A DNA stretch of 64,000 bases from assembly GCF_000024465.1 (NCBI RefSeq), contig NC_014010.1, forward strand, positions 62,001 through 126,000, written 5' to 3'. A model generated the notes under the pieces. It was given only the letters and a program-made list of their open reading frames with translations. It did no database searches and was not told the DNA's origin. Below are positions 55,650-64,000 of this stretch, piece after piece. A program made the position numbers and the translations under genes. This stretch comes from Candidatus Puniceispirillum marinum IMCC1322. GTDB taxonomy: Bacteria; Pseudomonadota; Alphaproteobacteria; Puniceispirillales; Puniceispirillaceae. Every line of letters starts with the position of its first letter. Positions within the stretch are counted from its first letter, which is position 1.

Positions 55650-56522
55650 TTAGGTGAATTTGCGGAAAAAACGGGTGCGATCAAACATATCTTCAAGGTT
55701 TTCCATGCGTGTGCGGGTGTTTGGCCAGATTCGCTCCTGAATTTCGGCAATCATAATCTCAAGCAAGAGCAGGTTGGTCACTGACGAATCCCATGCCGAT
55801 GGCACAGCAATCTGGTTGGTAAAGCTATAGGTGGCAAATTTACTGACAGGTGAGCCCCATTGATCGGTAAATAAGATAATTTTTGCACCCTTTTCAGACG
55901 CAATTTCGGCAAGTTTCAAAGTGCTGGTCTCATAACGTCTGATGTCAAAAACAATCACAATATCGTTCTCTTTGACATCAAGCAGGTAATGCGGCCATGC
56001 GTTTGAAATAGACTGAATATGCGTCACATCAGGACGTATTACCTGCAAATGCAGGAACATATATTCAGCCAAAGCGCGAGTGATTCGTCCACCAACGACA
56101 AAAACACGCTGATCGATATTGGCGACCAGCGCGCATGTCCGATCAAATGTTTCGGTATCAAGCTGGCCAAGTGACTGGCTGATATTGCTGATGACGGCAT
56201 CGGTAAAGCGGTTCAGAATATGTCCGGTTGGTGCCTTTTCGGACCATGTTTCACGCTTGGTGATCGGGTCGGATATTTTGGCTTCAATTTCCAAACGAAG
56301 CGCGGCCTGAAAATCAGGGAAACCCGAAAAATCAAGCTTTTGCACCATGCGGGCAACAGTGGGTGTCGATACGTCGGCGCGTTTGCCAAGCGTGGTGATG
56401 GTACCAAGTCCCGAAGCTGGATAATTTTCCAGAATACAGGCGGCAAGCTGGCGCTCAGCCCGCGTCAGATTGTCAAACTGGCTTTTCAGCCGTTCAGCTA
56501 CAGTCAGGTTTTTATCGGTCAC
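55650..56522 (-). CDS. MurR/RpiR-family transcriptional regulator
   Basis: 290-residue regulator with an N-terminal RpiR-type HTH (LTVAERLKSQFDNLTRAERQ, ADVSTPTVARMVQKLDFSGFPDFQ) and a C-terminal SIS sugar-phosphate-isomerase-fold ligand domain (RVFVVGGRITRALAEYMF, NDIVIVFDIRRYETSTL). It is divergent from the N-formylglutamate-amidohydrolase-family gene, with 118 bp between, and a perfect palindrome sits there. The start was set at GTG 56522, six to seven bases after GGAGAGG; an ATG at 56537 falls inside that ribosome-binding site. Confidence 0.9.
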   Translation of the reverse strand: MTDKNLTVAERLKSQFDNLTRAERQLAACILENYPASGLGTITTLGKRADVSTPTVARMVQKLDFSGFPDFQAALRLEIEAKISDPITKRETWSEKAPTGHILNRFTDAVISNISQSLGQLDTETFDRTCALVANIDQRVFVVGGRITRALAEYMFLHLQVIRPDVTHIQSISNAWPHYLLDVKENDIVIVFDIRRYETSTLKLAEIASEKGAKIILFTDQWGSPVSKFATYSFTNQIAVPSAWDSSVTNLLLLEIMIAEIQERIWPNTRTRMENLEDMFDRTRFFRKFT

Positions 56523-56591
56523 GTAACACCTCTCCATTGTAAATTACTACACATTAAAGCCAGAGATGAAGAATTTTTTTCAGTAAATTTC

Positions 56592-56621
56592 TTGACAGGG
56601 CGTTTAAAGATGAAGAATTAT
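56592..56621 (+). promoter_or_regulatory. Candidate sigma-70 promoter of the catabolic operon
   Basis: TTGACA at 56592-56597 is a perfect -35 box, followed by 17 bp and then AATTAT at 56616-56621 as a -10-like element. It would start transcription within about 20 bp of the first ATG of the operon, and the candidate operator overlaps the -10. Confidence 0.5.
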
Positions 56622-56627
56622 CTTCAT
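56610..56627 (+). promoter_or_regulatory. Palindromic operator, probably for the divergent RpiR regulator
   Basis: Perfect dyad ATGAAGA-atta-TCTTCAT, overlapping the -10 region of the operon promoter and ending just before its AAGGAG ribosome-binding site. A second half-site, AGATGAAGAATT, repeats 45 bp upstream at 56564-56575. The position fits repression by the divergent RpiR-type protein. Confidence 0.6.
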
Positions 56628-56640
56628 AAGGAGTTGCATG

Positions 56641-57423
56641 ATGACTGTTATCGATGATGATTATGCAGAAAATACCAAGCAGGTTGCCACATTGGTCAAT
56701 CCGCAAGCGACTTCGCCTATTCTGCTTGTCTGTGAACATGCCTCAAATTTCATTCCGTCTGAATATAAGGCGCTGGGTCTATCCGATGATGATCAGGCCA
56801 GTCACATTGCCTGGGATCCGGGCGCGCTGGGGCTATCCCATCATTTGGCAGATATGCTTGATGCGCGTCTTGTCCATAGTAATGTGTCGCGGCTAATTTA
56901 TGATTGTAACCGTCCTCCCGAAGCGCTTGACGCGATGCCTGCGTCAAGCGAAGGCAGGGCGATTCCTGGCAATCAGGTGATTGATGAAGATGAGCGTGCG
57001 CGACGGGTTGCGCGGTTTTATGATCCATTCAAAAGCCTGTTGTCAGATGTGCTGGCGTCAATGTCGGATAAACCGGTTCTGGTGACGATTCACAGCTTTA
57101 CGCCCATTTATCGGGGCCAGGCACGAGATGTCGAATTTGGCATCCTACATGATAGTGATCAGCGTCTTGCCGACCTCATGCTTGAACATGCATCAAGGCA
57201 TACGACGCTAAAGGTCATGCGGAATGAACCTTACGGTCCCCAGCATGGGGTTACCCACACGCTCAGGCAGCATGGTTTGGAAAATGGCTATCTGAATGTG
57301 ATGTTAGAATTTAGCAATGCGCTTTTACATACTGATATTGCTCAAAAAGAGATAGCTGAGATGATTGCAGCATTATTACGTGATGTGCTTGGGAAGTTGC
57401 ATAAAGGTGAGGTGGCGGCATGA
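56641..57423 (+). CDS. N-formylglutamate amidohydrolase-family hydrolase
   Basis: 260-residue zinc amidohydrolase of the N-formylglutamate deformylase superfamily. LLVCEHASNFIP (about residues 28-39), AWDPGALGL near 59, DCNRPPEA near 90 and TIHSFTPIYRG near 145 match the family. HutG acts in histidine breakdown, but no hut gene is nearby; here the gene heads a cluster with a TRAP transporter, a gamma-glutamyl ligase and two dehydrogenases, so an N-acyl- or gamma-glutamyl-substrate is more likely. The start is ATG 56641 (or 56638), after AAGGAG. Confidence 0.82.
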   Translation: MTVIDDDYAENTKQVATLVNPQATSPILLVCEHASNFIPSEYKALGLSDDDQASHIAWDPGALGLSHHLADMLDARLVHSNVSRLIYDCNRPPEALDAMPASSEGRAIPGNQVIDEDERARRVARFYDPFKSLLSDVLASMSDKPVLVTIHSFTPIYRGQARDVEFGILHDSDQRLADLMLEHASRHTTLKVMRNEPYGPQHGVTHTLRQHGLENGYLNVMLEFSNALLHTDIAQKEIAEMIAALLRDVLGKLHKGEVAA

Positions 57424-57551
57424 TGGTGGCGCAATGGCGTTGGCAAGATAAGCCGAGGCATTTGTTATTATTGATGAGTCGTTGGGCGGCTGAATAAAAT
57501 CTGTTGATTAAGTGCGTTTGAGAATAATTAACAACCAAAGAGGAGACGAAA

Positions 57552-58598
57552 ATGAAAAAACTTACTAAAAGACAATTCTTAGGTGGCTCGGCCGTTGTTG
57601 GCGCGGCGGCGACATTAGGTGCGCCGGCGATACATGCACAACAAGCCATTAAGTGGCGCTTCCAGACTTATGCAGGTGCGGCACTTGGTGAGCATGTAAC
57701 AAAGCCGGTGATTGACAAGATCAATGAAGCCGCCAAAGGCGAGCTTGAAATCGAGCTTTATTATGCTGATCAGCTAGTGCCAACTGGCGAGTTGTTCCGG
57801 GCTTTGCAGACAGGTACCATCGATGCCGTTCATTCGGATGATGATTCAATGGCATCACCAGCTGAAGTACGTGTGTTCGGTGGCTATTTCCCAATGGCAA
57901 CACGTCATGCGCTGGATGTGCCAGTTCTGTTTCACCAATATGGTTTGGCTGATATCTGGACCAAGGCCTATGAAAAGGTTGGCGGCGTAAAATGGCTGTC
58001 AGCAGCAGGTCAGGATCCGTGTAACTTTAACACCAAGAAAGAGATCACCAGCTTGGCCGATCTTGATGGTTTGAAGCTATACACATTCCCGACAGCTGGG
58101 CGTTTCCTGAGCCAATTTGGCGTTGTGCCGGTTTCGATCCCTTATGAAGATACCGAAGTGGCGGTTCAGACAGGTGAACTGGATGGCATGTCATGGTCGG
58201 GTATTACCGAGGATTATACTGTTGGGTGGGCGGATGTTACTGACTACTTCCTGACCAATAATATTTCTGGTGCCTGGATTGGTTCATTCTTTGTCAATGA
58301 AAAGCGCTGGGCTGATCTACCTGAGCATCTGCAAAGTGTGGTCATGTCGGCTATTGAAAGCGGGCATCATTACCGTAACCAGTGGTATTGGGGTGGTGAG
58401 GCCAAGCTACGGGCAACAGGAACCAAGCTTCAGCTTCGCTCAATTCCGCAGAATGAATGGCGTGAAGTCGAAGATGCTGCCGATAAATTCTGGCAGGAAA
58501 TCTCAGAAACTGGGGAAACCGCCGAGAAGATTGTGAATATTTTCCGTGATTACCGGAAAGTTATTAATTCGGCCGGGATTCCATATTCGTTCTCGTAA
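57552..58598 (+). CDS. TRAP transporter substrate-binding subunit (DctP family)
   Basis: 348-residue periplasmic receptor of a DctPQM (TRAP-T) transporter. The N-terminus KLTKRQFLGGSAVVGAAATLGAPA resembles a Tat signal with KR in place of RR. The mature part shows the family blocks (ALQTGTIDAVHSDDD, DLDGLKLYTFPT, ELDGMSWSGITED). It precedes the small and large permease genes, with a hairpin between. The ligand is unknown; an organic acid, taurine or amine-type solute would fit the downstream genes. Confidence 0.9.
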   Translation: MKKLTKRQFLGGSAVVGAAATLGAPAIHAQQAIKWRFQTYAGAALGEHVTKPVIDKINEAAKGELEIELYYADQLVPTGELFRALQTGTIDAVHSDDDSMASPAEVRVFGGYFPMATRHALDVPVLFHQYGLADIWTKAYEKVGGVKWLSAAGQDPCNFNTKKEITSLADLDGLKLYTFPTAGRFLSQFGVVPVSIPYEDTEVAVQTGELDGMSWSGITEDYTVGWADVTDYFLTNNISGAWIGSFFVNEKRWADLPEHLQSVVMSAIESGHHYRNQWYWGGEAKLRATGTKLQLRSIPQNEWREVEDAADKFWQEISETGETAEKIVNIFRDYRKVINSAGIPYSFS

Positions 58599-58611
58599 AA
58601 TATCTGCTACG

Positions 58612-58648
58612 CTCACTAGGCCTGTTTCGGCAGGCTTAGTGAGTTTTT
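58612..58648 (+). terminator. Attenuating hairpin between TRAP dctP and dctQ genes
   Basis: CTCACT/AGTGAG outer arms and GCCTG/CAGGC inner arms, followed by TTTTT at 58644-58648, so it looks like an intrinsic terminator placed inside an operon. It would make more binding protein than permease. Confidence 0.7.
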
Positions 58649-58670
58649 CTTCATATTAAGGTCAGAACCC

Positions 58671-59216
58671 TTGCATTTACTTCATTCCTATGTTGCGACA
58701 ATAGACAAGCTGAATTATCGGTTTGGCCGCTTTGCGATGTATTTGCTGCTGGTTATGCTGGCTATTTTATTTTGGTCATCTATTTCAAAAGTATTTTTCC
58801 GCCCGTCTTTATGGACGCTTGAATTAGCGCAGTTTGTCATGGTCGGTTATTATATGATTGGTGGTCCATATTCGATTCAGATGGGTAGCAATGTGCGCAT
58901 GGACCTGCTTTATGGCCGCAAAAGTGATTATGAAAAGGCATGTATTGACGCGGTCACGGTGATTTGTCTTTTCGTGTTTTTATGTTTTCTTTTATATGGT
59001 GGCATTAACAGCCTGTCCTATTCATTACAATTTAGCGAACGAAGCTATTCAGCGTGGCAACCCTATATGTGGCCGGTCAAACTGGTCATGGTCGTAGGGA
59101 TTGTTTTGATGTTACTTCAATCTGTTGCAGAGTTTTTCCGTGACATTATCAAAATCAAATCATTAAAAAATGACGCATCAAAGCATGATTCATCAGATCA
59201 TGTGGGAGACGCATGA
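58671..59216 (+). CDS. TRAP transporter small permease (DctQ)
   Basis: 181-residue membrane protein, four predicted helices, with the DctQ-type WTLELAQFVMVGYYMIGGP and LLYGRKSDYEKACID stretches. The most likely start is a TTG at 58671 with AAGGT about eight bases upstream; the next in-frame ATG would remove the first membrane-entering residues. Its stop overlaps the dctM start by ATGA. Confidence 0.85.
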   Translation: MHLLHSYVATIDKLNYRFGRFAMYLLLVMLAILFWSSISKVFFRPSLWTLELAQFVMVGYYMIGGPYSIQMGSNVRMDLLYGRKSDYEKACIDAVTVICLFVFLCFLLYGGINSLSYSLQFSERSYSAWQPYMWPVKLVMVVGIVLMLLQSVAEFFRDIIKIKSLKNDASKHDSSDHVGDA

Positions 59217-60538
59217 TGTCTTACGAAGCGATTGCAATATTAATGTTCTCGTCGATGATGTTGTTGCTGATGACCGGGCAACGGGTGTTTGCCGCGATTG
59301 GCTTTGTGGCTGTAATTTCAGCTTTTTTTCTATATGGCACTGGCGGATCGGAGCTTGGCTTTACCGCGTCGATGAAGCTGATGAAATGGTACCCGTTGCT
59401 GACATTGCCGATGTTTGTTTTTATGGGTTATGTGATGTCGGAAAGCCGCATCGCTGATGATCTATATCGCATGTTTCATGTCTGGATGGGGCCGATAAAT
59501 GGTGGTCTTGCGATTGGTACGATCGCGCTAATGGTGCTGATTTCGGCCATGAATGGTCTGTCGGTGGCGGGAATGGCTATTGGCGCGACGATTGCCTTGC
59601 CAGAATTGCTCAAGCGCAACTATGACAAGATCATGATTACCGGTGTCATTCAGGCTGGATCGTCTCTTGGCATTCTGGTGCCGCCATCTGTGGTGCTGGT
59701 GCTATATGCGATGATTGCACGCCAGCCTGTGGGGCAATTATGGCTTGCGGGTGTGTTTCCGGGATTGATGATGGCGTTTCTGTTTATCGTCTATGTAGCA
59801 GTTAGATGCCGGTTACAACCGCATCTAGGACCTGCACTTAAAGACGAAGAACTGAATATACCGATGCAGGAAAAAATGCGTCTTTTGCGGGCAGGTTTGT
59901 TGCCGGTATTCATCTTTGTCACGATGATGGTGCCGTTTGTGAATGGCTGGACCAGTCTGGTTGAAAGCTCGGCTTTGGGTGCGGTATCGGCCTTTGTTGT
60001 GGCGTGCCTAAGGGGGCGGATGTCGCGCGAGGTCTTTGAAAATTCAATGCGCAAGACATTGGGTATTTCATGTATGTTCATGTGGATCATTCTGGCGGCA
60101 TTGGCCTTTGGCGCGGTCTTTGACGGGCTGGGTGCCGGACGTGCGTTGGAAAATCTATTTGTCGGGCAATTGGGTCTGAACCCCTGGGTGATCATTATTC
60201 TGATGCAATTGTCATTTTTGCTGATGGGTACATTTCTGGATGATACGGCGATGTTGGTGATCGTGGCACCGCTTTATGTACCGTTGGTCAAGGCATTGGG
60301 TTTTGATCTTGTCTGGTACGGGGTGCTTTATACAATCACCTGTCAGATTGCCTATATGACGCCGCCATTTGGCTATAATCTGTTTTTGATGAAAGCTATG
60401 GCACCACCTAATATCAGCATCATCGATATTTACCGGTCGGTCATTCCGTTCGTATTTGTGATGGTGTTGGCTTTGGTCATGGTCATGGTATTCCCGGAAA
60501 TTGCGCTGTGGTTGCCAGACTATGTCTATAATAAATAA
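59213..60538 (+). CDS. TRAP transporter large permease (DctM)
   Basis: 441-residue transport subunit with about 12 membrane helices. Family motifs: NGLSVAGMAIGATIALPELLKR (about residues 117-138), GVIQAGSSLGILVPPSVVLVLYAMI near 145-169 and the C-terminal half PPFGYNLFLMKAMAPP. It uses a Na+ or H+ gradient to move the ligand delivered by DctP. It overlaps dctQ by four bases. Confidence 0.93.
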   Translation: MMSYEAIAILMFSSMMLLLMTGQRVFAAIGFVAVISAFFLYGTGGSELGFTASMKLMKWYPLLTLPMFVFMGYVMSESRIADDLYRMFHVWMGPINGGLAIGTIALMVLISAMNGLSVAGMAIGATIALPELLKRNYDKIMITGVIQAGSSLGILVPPSVVLVLYAMIARQPVGQLWLAGVFPGLMMAFLFIVYVAVRCRLQPHLGPALKDEELNIPMQEKMRLLRAGLLPVFIFVTMMVPFVNGWTSLVESSALGAVSAFVVACLRGRMSREVFENSMRKTLGISCMFMWIILAALAFGAVFDGLGAGRALENLFVGQLGLNPWVIIILMQLSFLLMGTFLDDTAMLVIVAPLYVPLVKALGFDLVWYGVLYTITCQIAYMTPPFGYNLFLMKAMAPPNISIIDIYRSVIPFVFVMVLALVMVMVFPEIALWLPDYVYNK

Positions 60539-60612
60539 TGTTGATCGCTTTACCTGTCTGATTGATGGGGCCCGTTAGATTGCAGGGCATTTGAAAATGA
60601 GGATAACAGCTT

Positions 60613-61980
60613 ATGAAACCTAATCTTTCTTTTGATGAACTAAAGACGCAGGTTGCCGACGGACGCATTGATACGGTTATTGCCGCCTTTCCTGATATGC
60701 AGGGTCGTTTGATGGGTAAGCGCTTTCATGCTCAGTATTTTGTTGATAGCGCATGGGAAGAAACGCATTGCTGTAATTACCTGATTGCAACTGATCTGGA
60801 AATGGAAACGGTAGAGGGCTATGCCTCGACCAGCTGGGAATCCGGTTATGGTGATTACATCATGCGGCCTGATATGGACACGTTGCGGGTAACGCCCTGG
60901 CTGGAAGGAACGGCAATGGTGCTATGTGATCTGCTCGATCATCACACGCATGATCTGGTGCCACATGCCCCGCGTACAGTGTTGAAAAAGCAGTTGGCGC
61001 GACTAGCTGATTATGGTTTGAAAACGGCCAGCGCGACCGAACTAGAATTTTTTGTGTTTCGCGAGAGTTTTGACGCGATGCGTGATAAAGGCTATCGCGA
61101 TATGACCCCGATCAGCGCCTATAACGAGGATTATCATATCTTCCAGACCACCAAGGAAGAAGGATTGATGCGCCAGATCCGTAACGGGTTGTTTGGTGCC
61201 GGTGTCGCGGTTGAAAACACCAAAGGCGAGGCCGATGCCGGTCAGGCGGAAATCAACATCCATTATGCAGATGCGCTATCAATGGCGGATACGCATGTGC
61301 TGGTCAAAAATGCGGTAAAGGAAATCGCCTTTTTAAATGACCGCGCTGTAACCTTTCTGGCAAAATGGCATCATGACGCGGCTGGCTCGTCTAGCCATAT
61401 ACATCAGTCATTATGGACAGAAGATGGCAAACCTGCCTTTTTTGATGACTCTGCCCCCCATGGCATGTCCGAATTGATGCAGCATTATCTGGCTGGACTG
61501 CTAGCACATGCCAGTGAAGTTACCTATTTTCTGGCGCCCTATATCAATTCATATAAGCGCTTTGCCAAAGGCACCTTTGCCCCGACAAAGGCAATCTGGT
61601 CAGTCGATAACCGCACCGCCGGTTACCGTGTGGTGGCCCCCGATACGAAAGGCGTGCGCGTTGAATGCCGCGTTGGTGGATCGGATCTGAATCCGTATCT
61701 GGCGTTGGCGGCGCAACTGGCTGCCGGGCTGGCAGGAATTGACGCCAAGCAAAAGCTGGAGCCGGAATTTAGCGGTGATGCCTATAATGCAGAAGCTGCA
61801 CGGTCGATCCCCGAAACGCTACGTGAAGCCACGGTGGCACTGGATGAGTCACGTATGCTACGCGATGCAATGGGCGATGACGTGATTGATCATTATGTCC
61901 GTGCCGCACGCTGGGAGCAGGAAGATTTTGACCGCAAGGTGACAGATTATGAAGTCGCCCGCGGATTTGAGCGAGGCTAG
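60613..61980 (+). CDS. Glutamine synthetase-like gamma-glutamyl ligase
   Basis: 455-residue GlnA-superfamily ligase of the PuuA/GlnT kind, joining glutamate to an amine via gamma-glutamyl phosphate. ELEFFVFRES (about residues 142-151), GEADAGQAEINI (about 205-216), HHDAAGSSSHIHQSLW (about 254-269), and the C-terminal SDLNPYLALAAQLAAG are clear. The adenylylation tyrosine motif of GSI (LYDLP) is absent, so it is not the regulated ammonia enzyme. Placement with an alcohol and an aldehyde dehydrogenase suggests an amino alcohol or polyamine substrate. Confidence 0.87.
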   Translation: MKPNLSFDELKTQVADGRIDTVIAAFPDMQGRLMGKRFHAQYFVDSAWEETHCCNYLIATDLEMETVEGYASTSWESGYGDYIMRPDMDTLRVTPWLEGTAMVLCDLLDHHTHDLVPHAPRTVLKKQLARLADYGLKTASATELEFFVFRESFDAMRDKGYRDMTPISAYNEDYHIFQTTKEEGLMRQIRNGLFGAGVAVENTKGEADAGQAEINIHYADALSMADTHVLVKNAVKEIAFLNDRAVTFLAKWHHDAAGSSSHIHQSLWTEDGKPAFFDDSAPHGMSELMQHYLAGLLAHASEVTYFLAPYINSYKRFAKGTFAPTKAIWSVDNRTAGYRVVAPDTKGVRVECRVGGSDLNPYLALAAQLAAGLAGIDAKQKLEPEFSGDAYNAEAARSIPETLREATVALDESRMLRDAMGDDVIDHYVRAARWEQEDFDRKVTDYEVARGFERG

Positions 61981-61981
61981 C

Positions 61982-63364
61982 ATGTCATCATATCTGAAAT
62001 GTATTTCGCCGATTGATGGATCGATCTATGCCGAGCGTCCGTTGATGGACAAGGCGGCGGCTTTTGACGCGGTCAAACATGCTGGCGATGCGCAGGCCGC
62101 CTGGGCGATGCGTCCGCTTGACGAACGTGTGGCAATTGTCCGTGATGCGGTGGCGCGTATAGGTGACATGAATGACCAGATTGTCCCCGAACTAGCGTGG
62201 CAAATGGGACGGCCGGTGCGCTATGGTGGTGAATTTGGCGGCTTTACCGAGCGAGCCAGCTATATGGCTGATATTGCCGATGCGGCATTAGCCCCGATCA
62301 TGATTGAAGATAGTGATAGCTTCACACGTTATATAAAGCGCGTGCCGCATGGCGTTGTTCTGGTCATTGCGCCGTGGAATTATCCTTATATGACAGCGAT
62401 CAATACGGTTGCGCCCGCGTTAATAGCTGGCAATGCGGTAATGCTGAAACATGCCTCGCAAACGCCGCTGGTTGGTGAAAGGTTAGCACAGGCATTTCAG
62501 GCTGCTGGCATGCCCGAAGGCGTGTTTCAGAATGTGTTTATGGGGCATGATGTGACAGCTGATCTGATTGCGGCAAAGTCATTCGGTTTTGTCAATTTCA
62601 CCGGGTCGGTTGATGGTGGCAGGCATATCGAGACAGCGGCGGCAGGCACCTTTACCAATCTCGGACTGGAGCTTGGCGGTAAAGACCCGGGTTATGTCAT
62701 GGAAGATGCCGATCTGGATGCGGCGGTCGATACATTGATTGATGGCGCGATGTTCAATTCGGGGCAATGCTGTTGCGGGATCGAACGGATATATGTCACG
62801 GCAAGCCTGTATGATGATTTTGTTGCCAAGGCGGTCGCGATTGTCAGCGGCTATAAGCTGGGCAACCCGCTGGATAGCGATACCACATTGGGGCCAATGG
62901 CGCAGGCGCGCTTTGCCAATGAGGTGCGGGCGCAAACAGCCGAGGCCATTGAAGCTGGTGCCACCGCCTTGATCGATCCGGCCTTGTTTCCAGAAGATGA
63001 TGGCGCCTATCTGATGCCGCAAATTCTGGTTGATGTGGATCATTCGATGCGGGTGATGCGCGAAGAATCCTTTGGTCCGGTTGTAGGAATCATGAAAGTG
63101 GCTGATGATAATGAGGCTGTGCGGCTGATGAATGATAGTGATTTTGGCCTGACCGCGTCACTATGGACAAAAGACATGGCACGGGCGACTGCGATTGCCG
63201 ACCAGATCGAAACTGGCACCGTTTTTGTCAATCGCTGTGACTATCTTGACCCGGCTTTGTGCTGGACAGGGTGCAAGGATACCGGTCGTGGCGGCGGGCT
63301 TTCCGAAATCGGCTATCACAATGTGACACGGCCAAAATCTTTCCATTTTAAAAAGGCACTATAA
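61982..63364 (+). CDS. NAD(P)-dependent aldehyde dehydrogenase
   Basis: 460-residue ALDH, oxidising an aldehyde to the acid. APWNYPYMTAINTVAPALIAG (about residues 130-150), NFTGSVDGG (about 203), the general-base Glu in LELGGKDPGYV (about 228) and the catalytic cysteine in NSGQCCCGIER (about 262) are intact, as is EESFGPVVG near 362. It starts at ATG 61982, one base after the ligase stop, after GCGAGG; a longer frame inside the ligase gene is unlikely. It probably oxidises the aldehyde made by the following alcohol dehydrogenase. Confidence 0.92.
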   Translation: MSSYLKCISPIDGSIYAERPLMDKAAAFDAVKHAGDAQAAWAMRPLDERVAIVRDAVARIGDMNDQIVPELAWQMGRPVRYGGEFGGFTERASYMADIADAALAPIMIEDSDSFTRYIKRVPHGVVLVIAPWNYPYMTAINTVAPALIAGNAVMLKHASQTPLVGERLAQAFQAAGMPEGVFQNVFMGHDVTADLIAAKSFGFVNFTGSVDGGRHIETAAAGTFTNLGLELGGKDPGYVMEDADLDAAVDTLIDGAMFNSGQCCCGIERIYVTASLYDDFVAKAVAIVSGYKLGNPLDSDTTLGPMAQARFANEVRAQTAEAIEAGATALIDPALFPEDDGAYLMPQILVDVDHSMRVMREESFGPVVGIMKVADDNEAVRLMNDSDFGLTASLWTKDMARATAIADQIETGTVFVNRCDYLDPALCWTGCKDTGRGGGLSEIGYHNVTRPKSFHFKKAL

Positions 63365-64000
63365 TGACATTAACTGCTAATTGGTCTTATCCCACCGCAA
63401 TCCGTTTTGGCGCTGGCCGCATTGGTGAAATTGCCGATGCCTGCGCTGTAGCTGGCATGAAGAAGCCGCTTCTGGTGACGGATAAAATGCTGGCCAGCCT
63501 GCCGATTACAACGGCAACACTCGATTTGATGGAAGCGGCTGGTCTGGGCAGGGGGCTGTTTAGCGAGGTTGATCCAAACCCGACGGAAGGTAATGTCAAT
63601 GATGGTATTGCCGCCTATCGTGCAGGCGGGCATGACGGGGTGATCGCCTTTGGCGGTGGCTCGGGACTGGATCTTGGCAAGGTGATCGCCTTTATGGTGG
63701 GGCAAACGCGCCCGCTATGGGATTTTGAGGATGTTGGCGACTGGTGGACGCGCGCCGATGCCGATGCGATTGCGCCGATTATTGCGGTGCCAACAACCGC
63801 CGGAACCGGGTCCGAAGTGGGGCGCGCCTCGGTCATCACCAATAGCCAAACGCATGAAAAGAAAATCATTTTTCACCCGAAAATTCTGCCAACCGTGGTT
63901 ATTGCCGATCCCGAACTGACCGTTGGCATGCCCGGTTTTGTAACGGCTGGCACCGGCATGGACGCGCTATCGCATTGCCTTGAGGCATATTGTTCACCGC
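63364..64000 (+). CDS. Iron-containing alcohol dehydrogenase (3' end outside window)
   Basis: N-terminal 212 residues of a group III Fe-ADH. AFGGGSGLDLGKVIA (about residues 98-112) binds NAD and PTTAGTGSEVGRASVI (about 143-158) is the family motif; a metal-ligand His-type segment (MDALSHCLEAYCSP) closes the visible part. Its ATG overlaps the ALDH stop by one base (TAATG), so it is translationally coupled. It probably oxidises an alcohol to the aldehyde for the ALDH, or runs in reverse. Confidence 0.9.
   Translation, partial: MTLTANWSYPTAIRFGAGRIGEIADACAVAGMKKPLLVTDKMLASLPITTATLDLMEAAGLGRGLFSEVDPNPTEGNVNDGIAAYRAGGHDGVIAFGGGSGLDLGKVIAFMVGQTRPLWDFEDVGDWWTRADADAIAPIIAVPTTAGTGSEVGRASVITNSQTHEKKIIFHPKILPTVVIADPELTVGMPGFVTAGTGMDALSHCLEAYCSP

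Overview
The window reads as a gene-dense chromosome segment of a free-living, probably marine alphaproteobacterium. The lineage follows from a GcrA-type and a CtrA-type cell-cycle regulator, 5-aminolevulinate synthase (C4 haem route), a fused NuoE/NuoF-like formate dehydrogenase beta subunit of the methylotroph kind, and a DmdA-like (DMSP demethylase family) protein. The mix of DmdA, MttB-family, TRAP and ABC uptake genes recalls SAR116/Rhodospirillales-like ocean bacteria; that placement is inference. I see no phage, integrase, transposase or CRISPR array.

Layout. (1) 1-9188: an FAD monooxygenase (cut by the window edge), a family-3 solute-binding protein without signal peptide, a thiolase, and a minus-strand oligopeptide-type ABC importer operon (binding protein, two permeases, one fused double ATPase). 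(2) 9443-17432: a catabolic island with an S51 peptidase, an MttB-family methyltransferase, a LysR regulator and, divergent from it, an operon of FMN hydroxyacid dehydrogenase, ThDP enzyme, a transthyretin/HIUase-like protein lacking the family's C-terminal signature, and a DmdA-like THF demethylase. A tRNA-Gly(TCC) follows. (3) 17851-32495: DUF2061 protein, lipase-like hydrolase, outer-membrane barrel candidate, ferrochelatase, 1-Cys peroxiredoxin, an AT-rich orphan, ALA synthase, NAD-linked molybdenum formate dehydrogenase, DUF3553, CtrA, DksA-like protein, RecA. (4) 32790-44590: AlaS, NADP isocitrate dehydrogenase, LOG protein, LysM protein, a degenerate phosphatidylserine decarboxylase coupled to a CDP-alcohol phosphatidyltransferase, a lone CoxL-form-II-like subunit, MsrB, a strongly structured intergenic segment, an EF-hand protein and a shikimate dehydrogenase-like protein. 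(5) 44706-55383: GcrA, aminopeptidase N, DEAD-box helicase, alpha/beta hydrolase, ParE, two envelope proteins, GlnA and PII. (6) 55650-64000: an RpiR-type regulator divergent from an N-formylglutamate-amidohydrolase-family enzyme, a DctPQM TRAP transporter, a GlnA-like gamma-glutamyl ligase, an aldehyde dehydrogenase and an iron-type alcohol dehydrogenase (cut by the window end).

How they work together. Regions 2 and 6 are self-contained uptake/catabolism units with their own regulators. Region 6 fits a gamma-glutamylation route for an amino alcohol: ligate to glutamate, oxidise alcohol to aldehyde to acid, then cleave. Region 2 brings together two methyl-transfer families with an oxidation/decarboxylation pair, and is the best candidate for an undescribed pathway. 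The rest is mainly housekeeping, with several single-gene oddities: probable loss of catalytic residues in the Psd-like protein, Glu to Gln in the CoxL-like protein, and a one-cysteine DksA.
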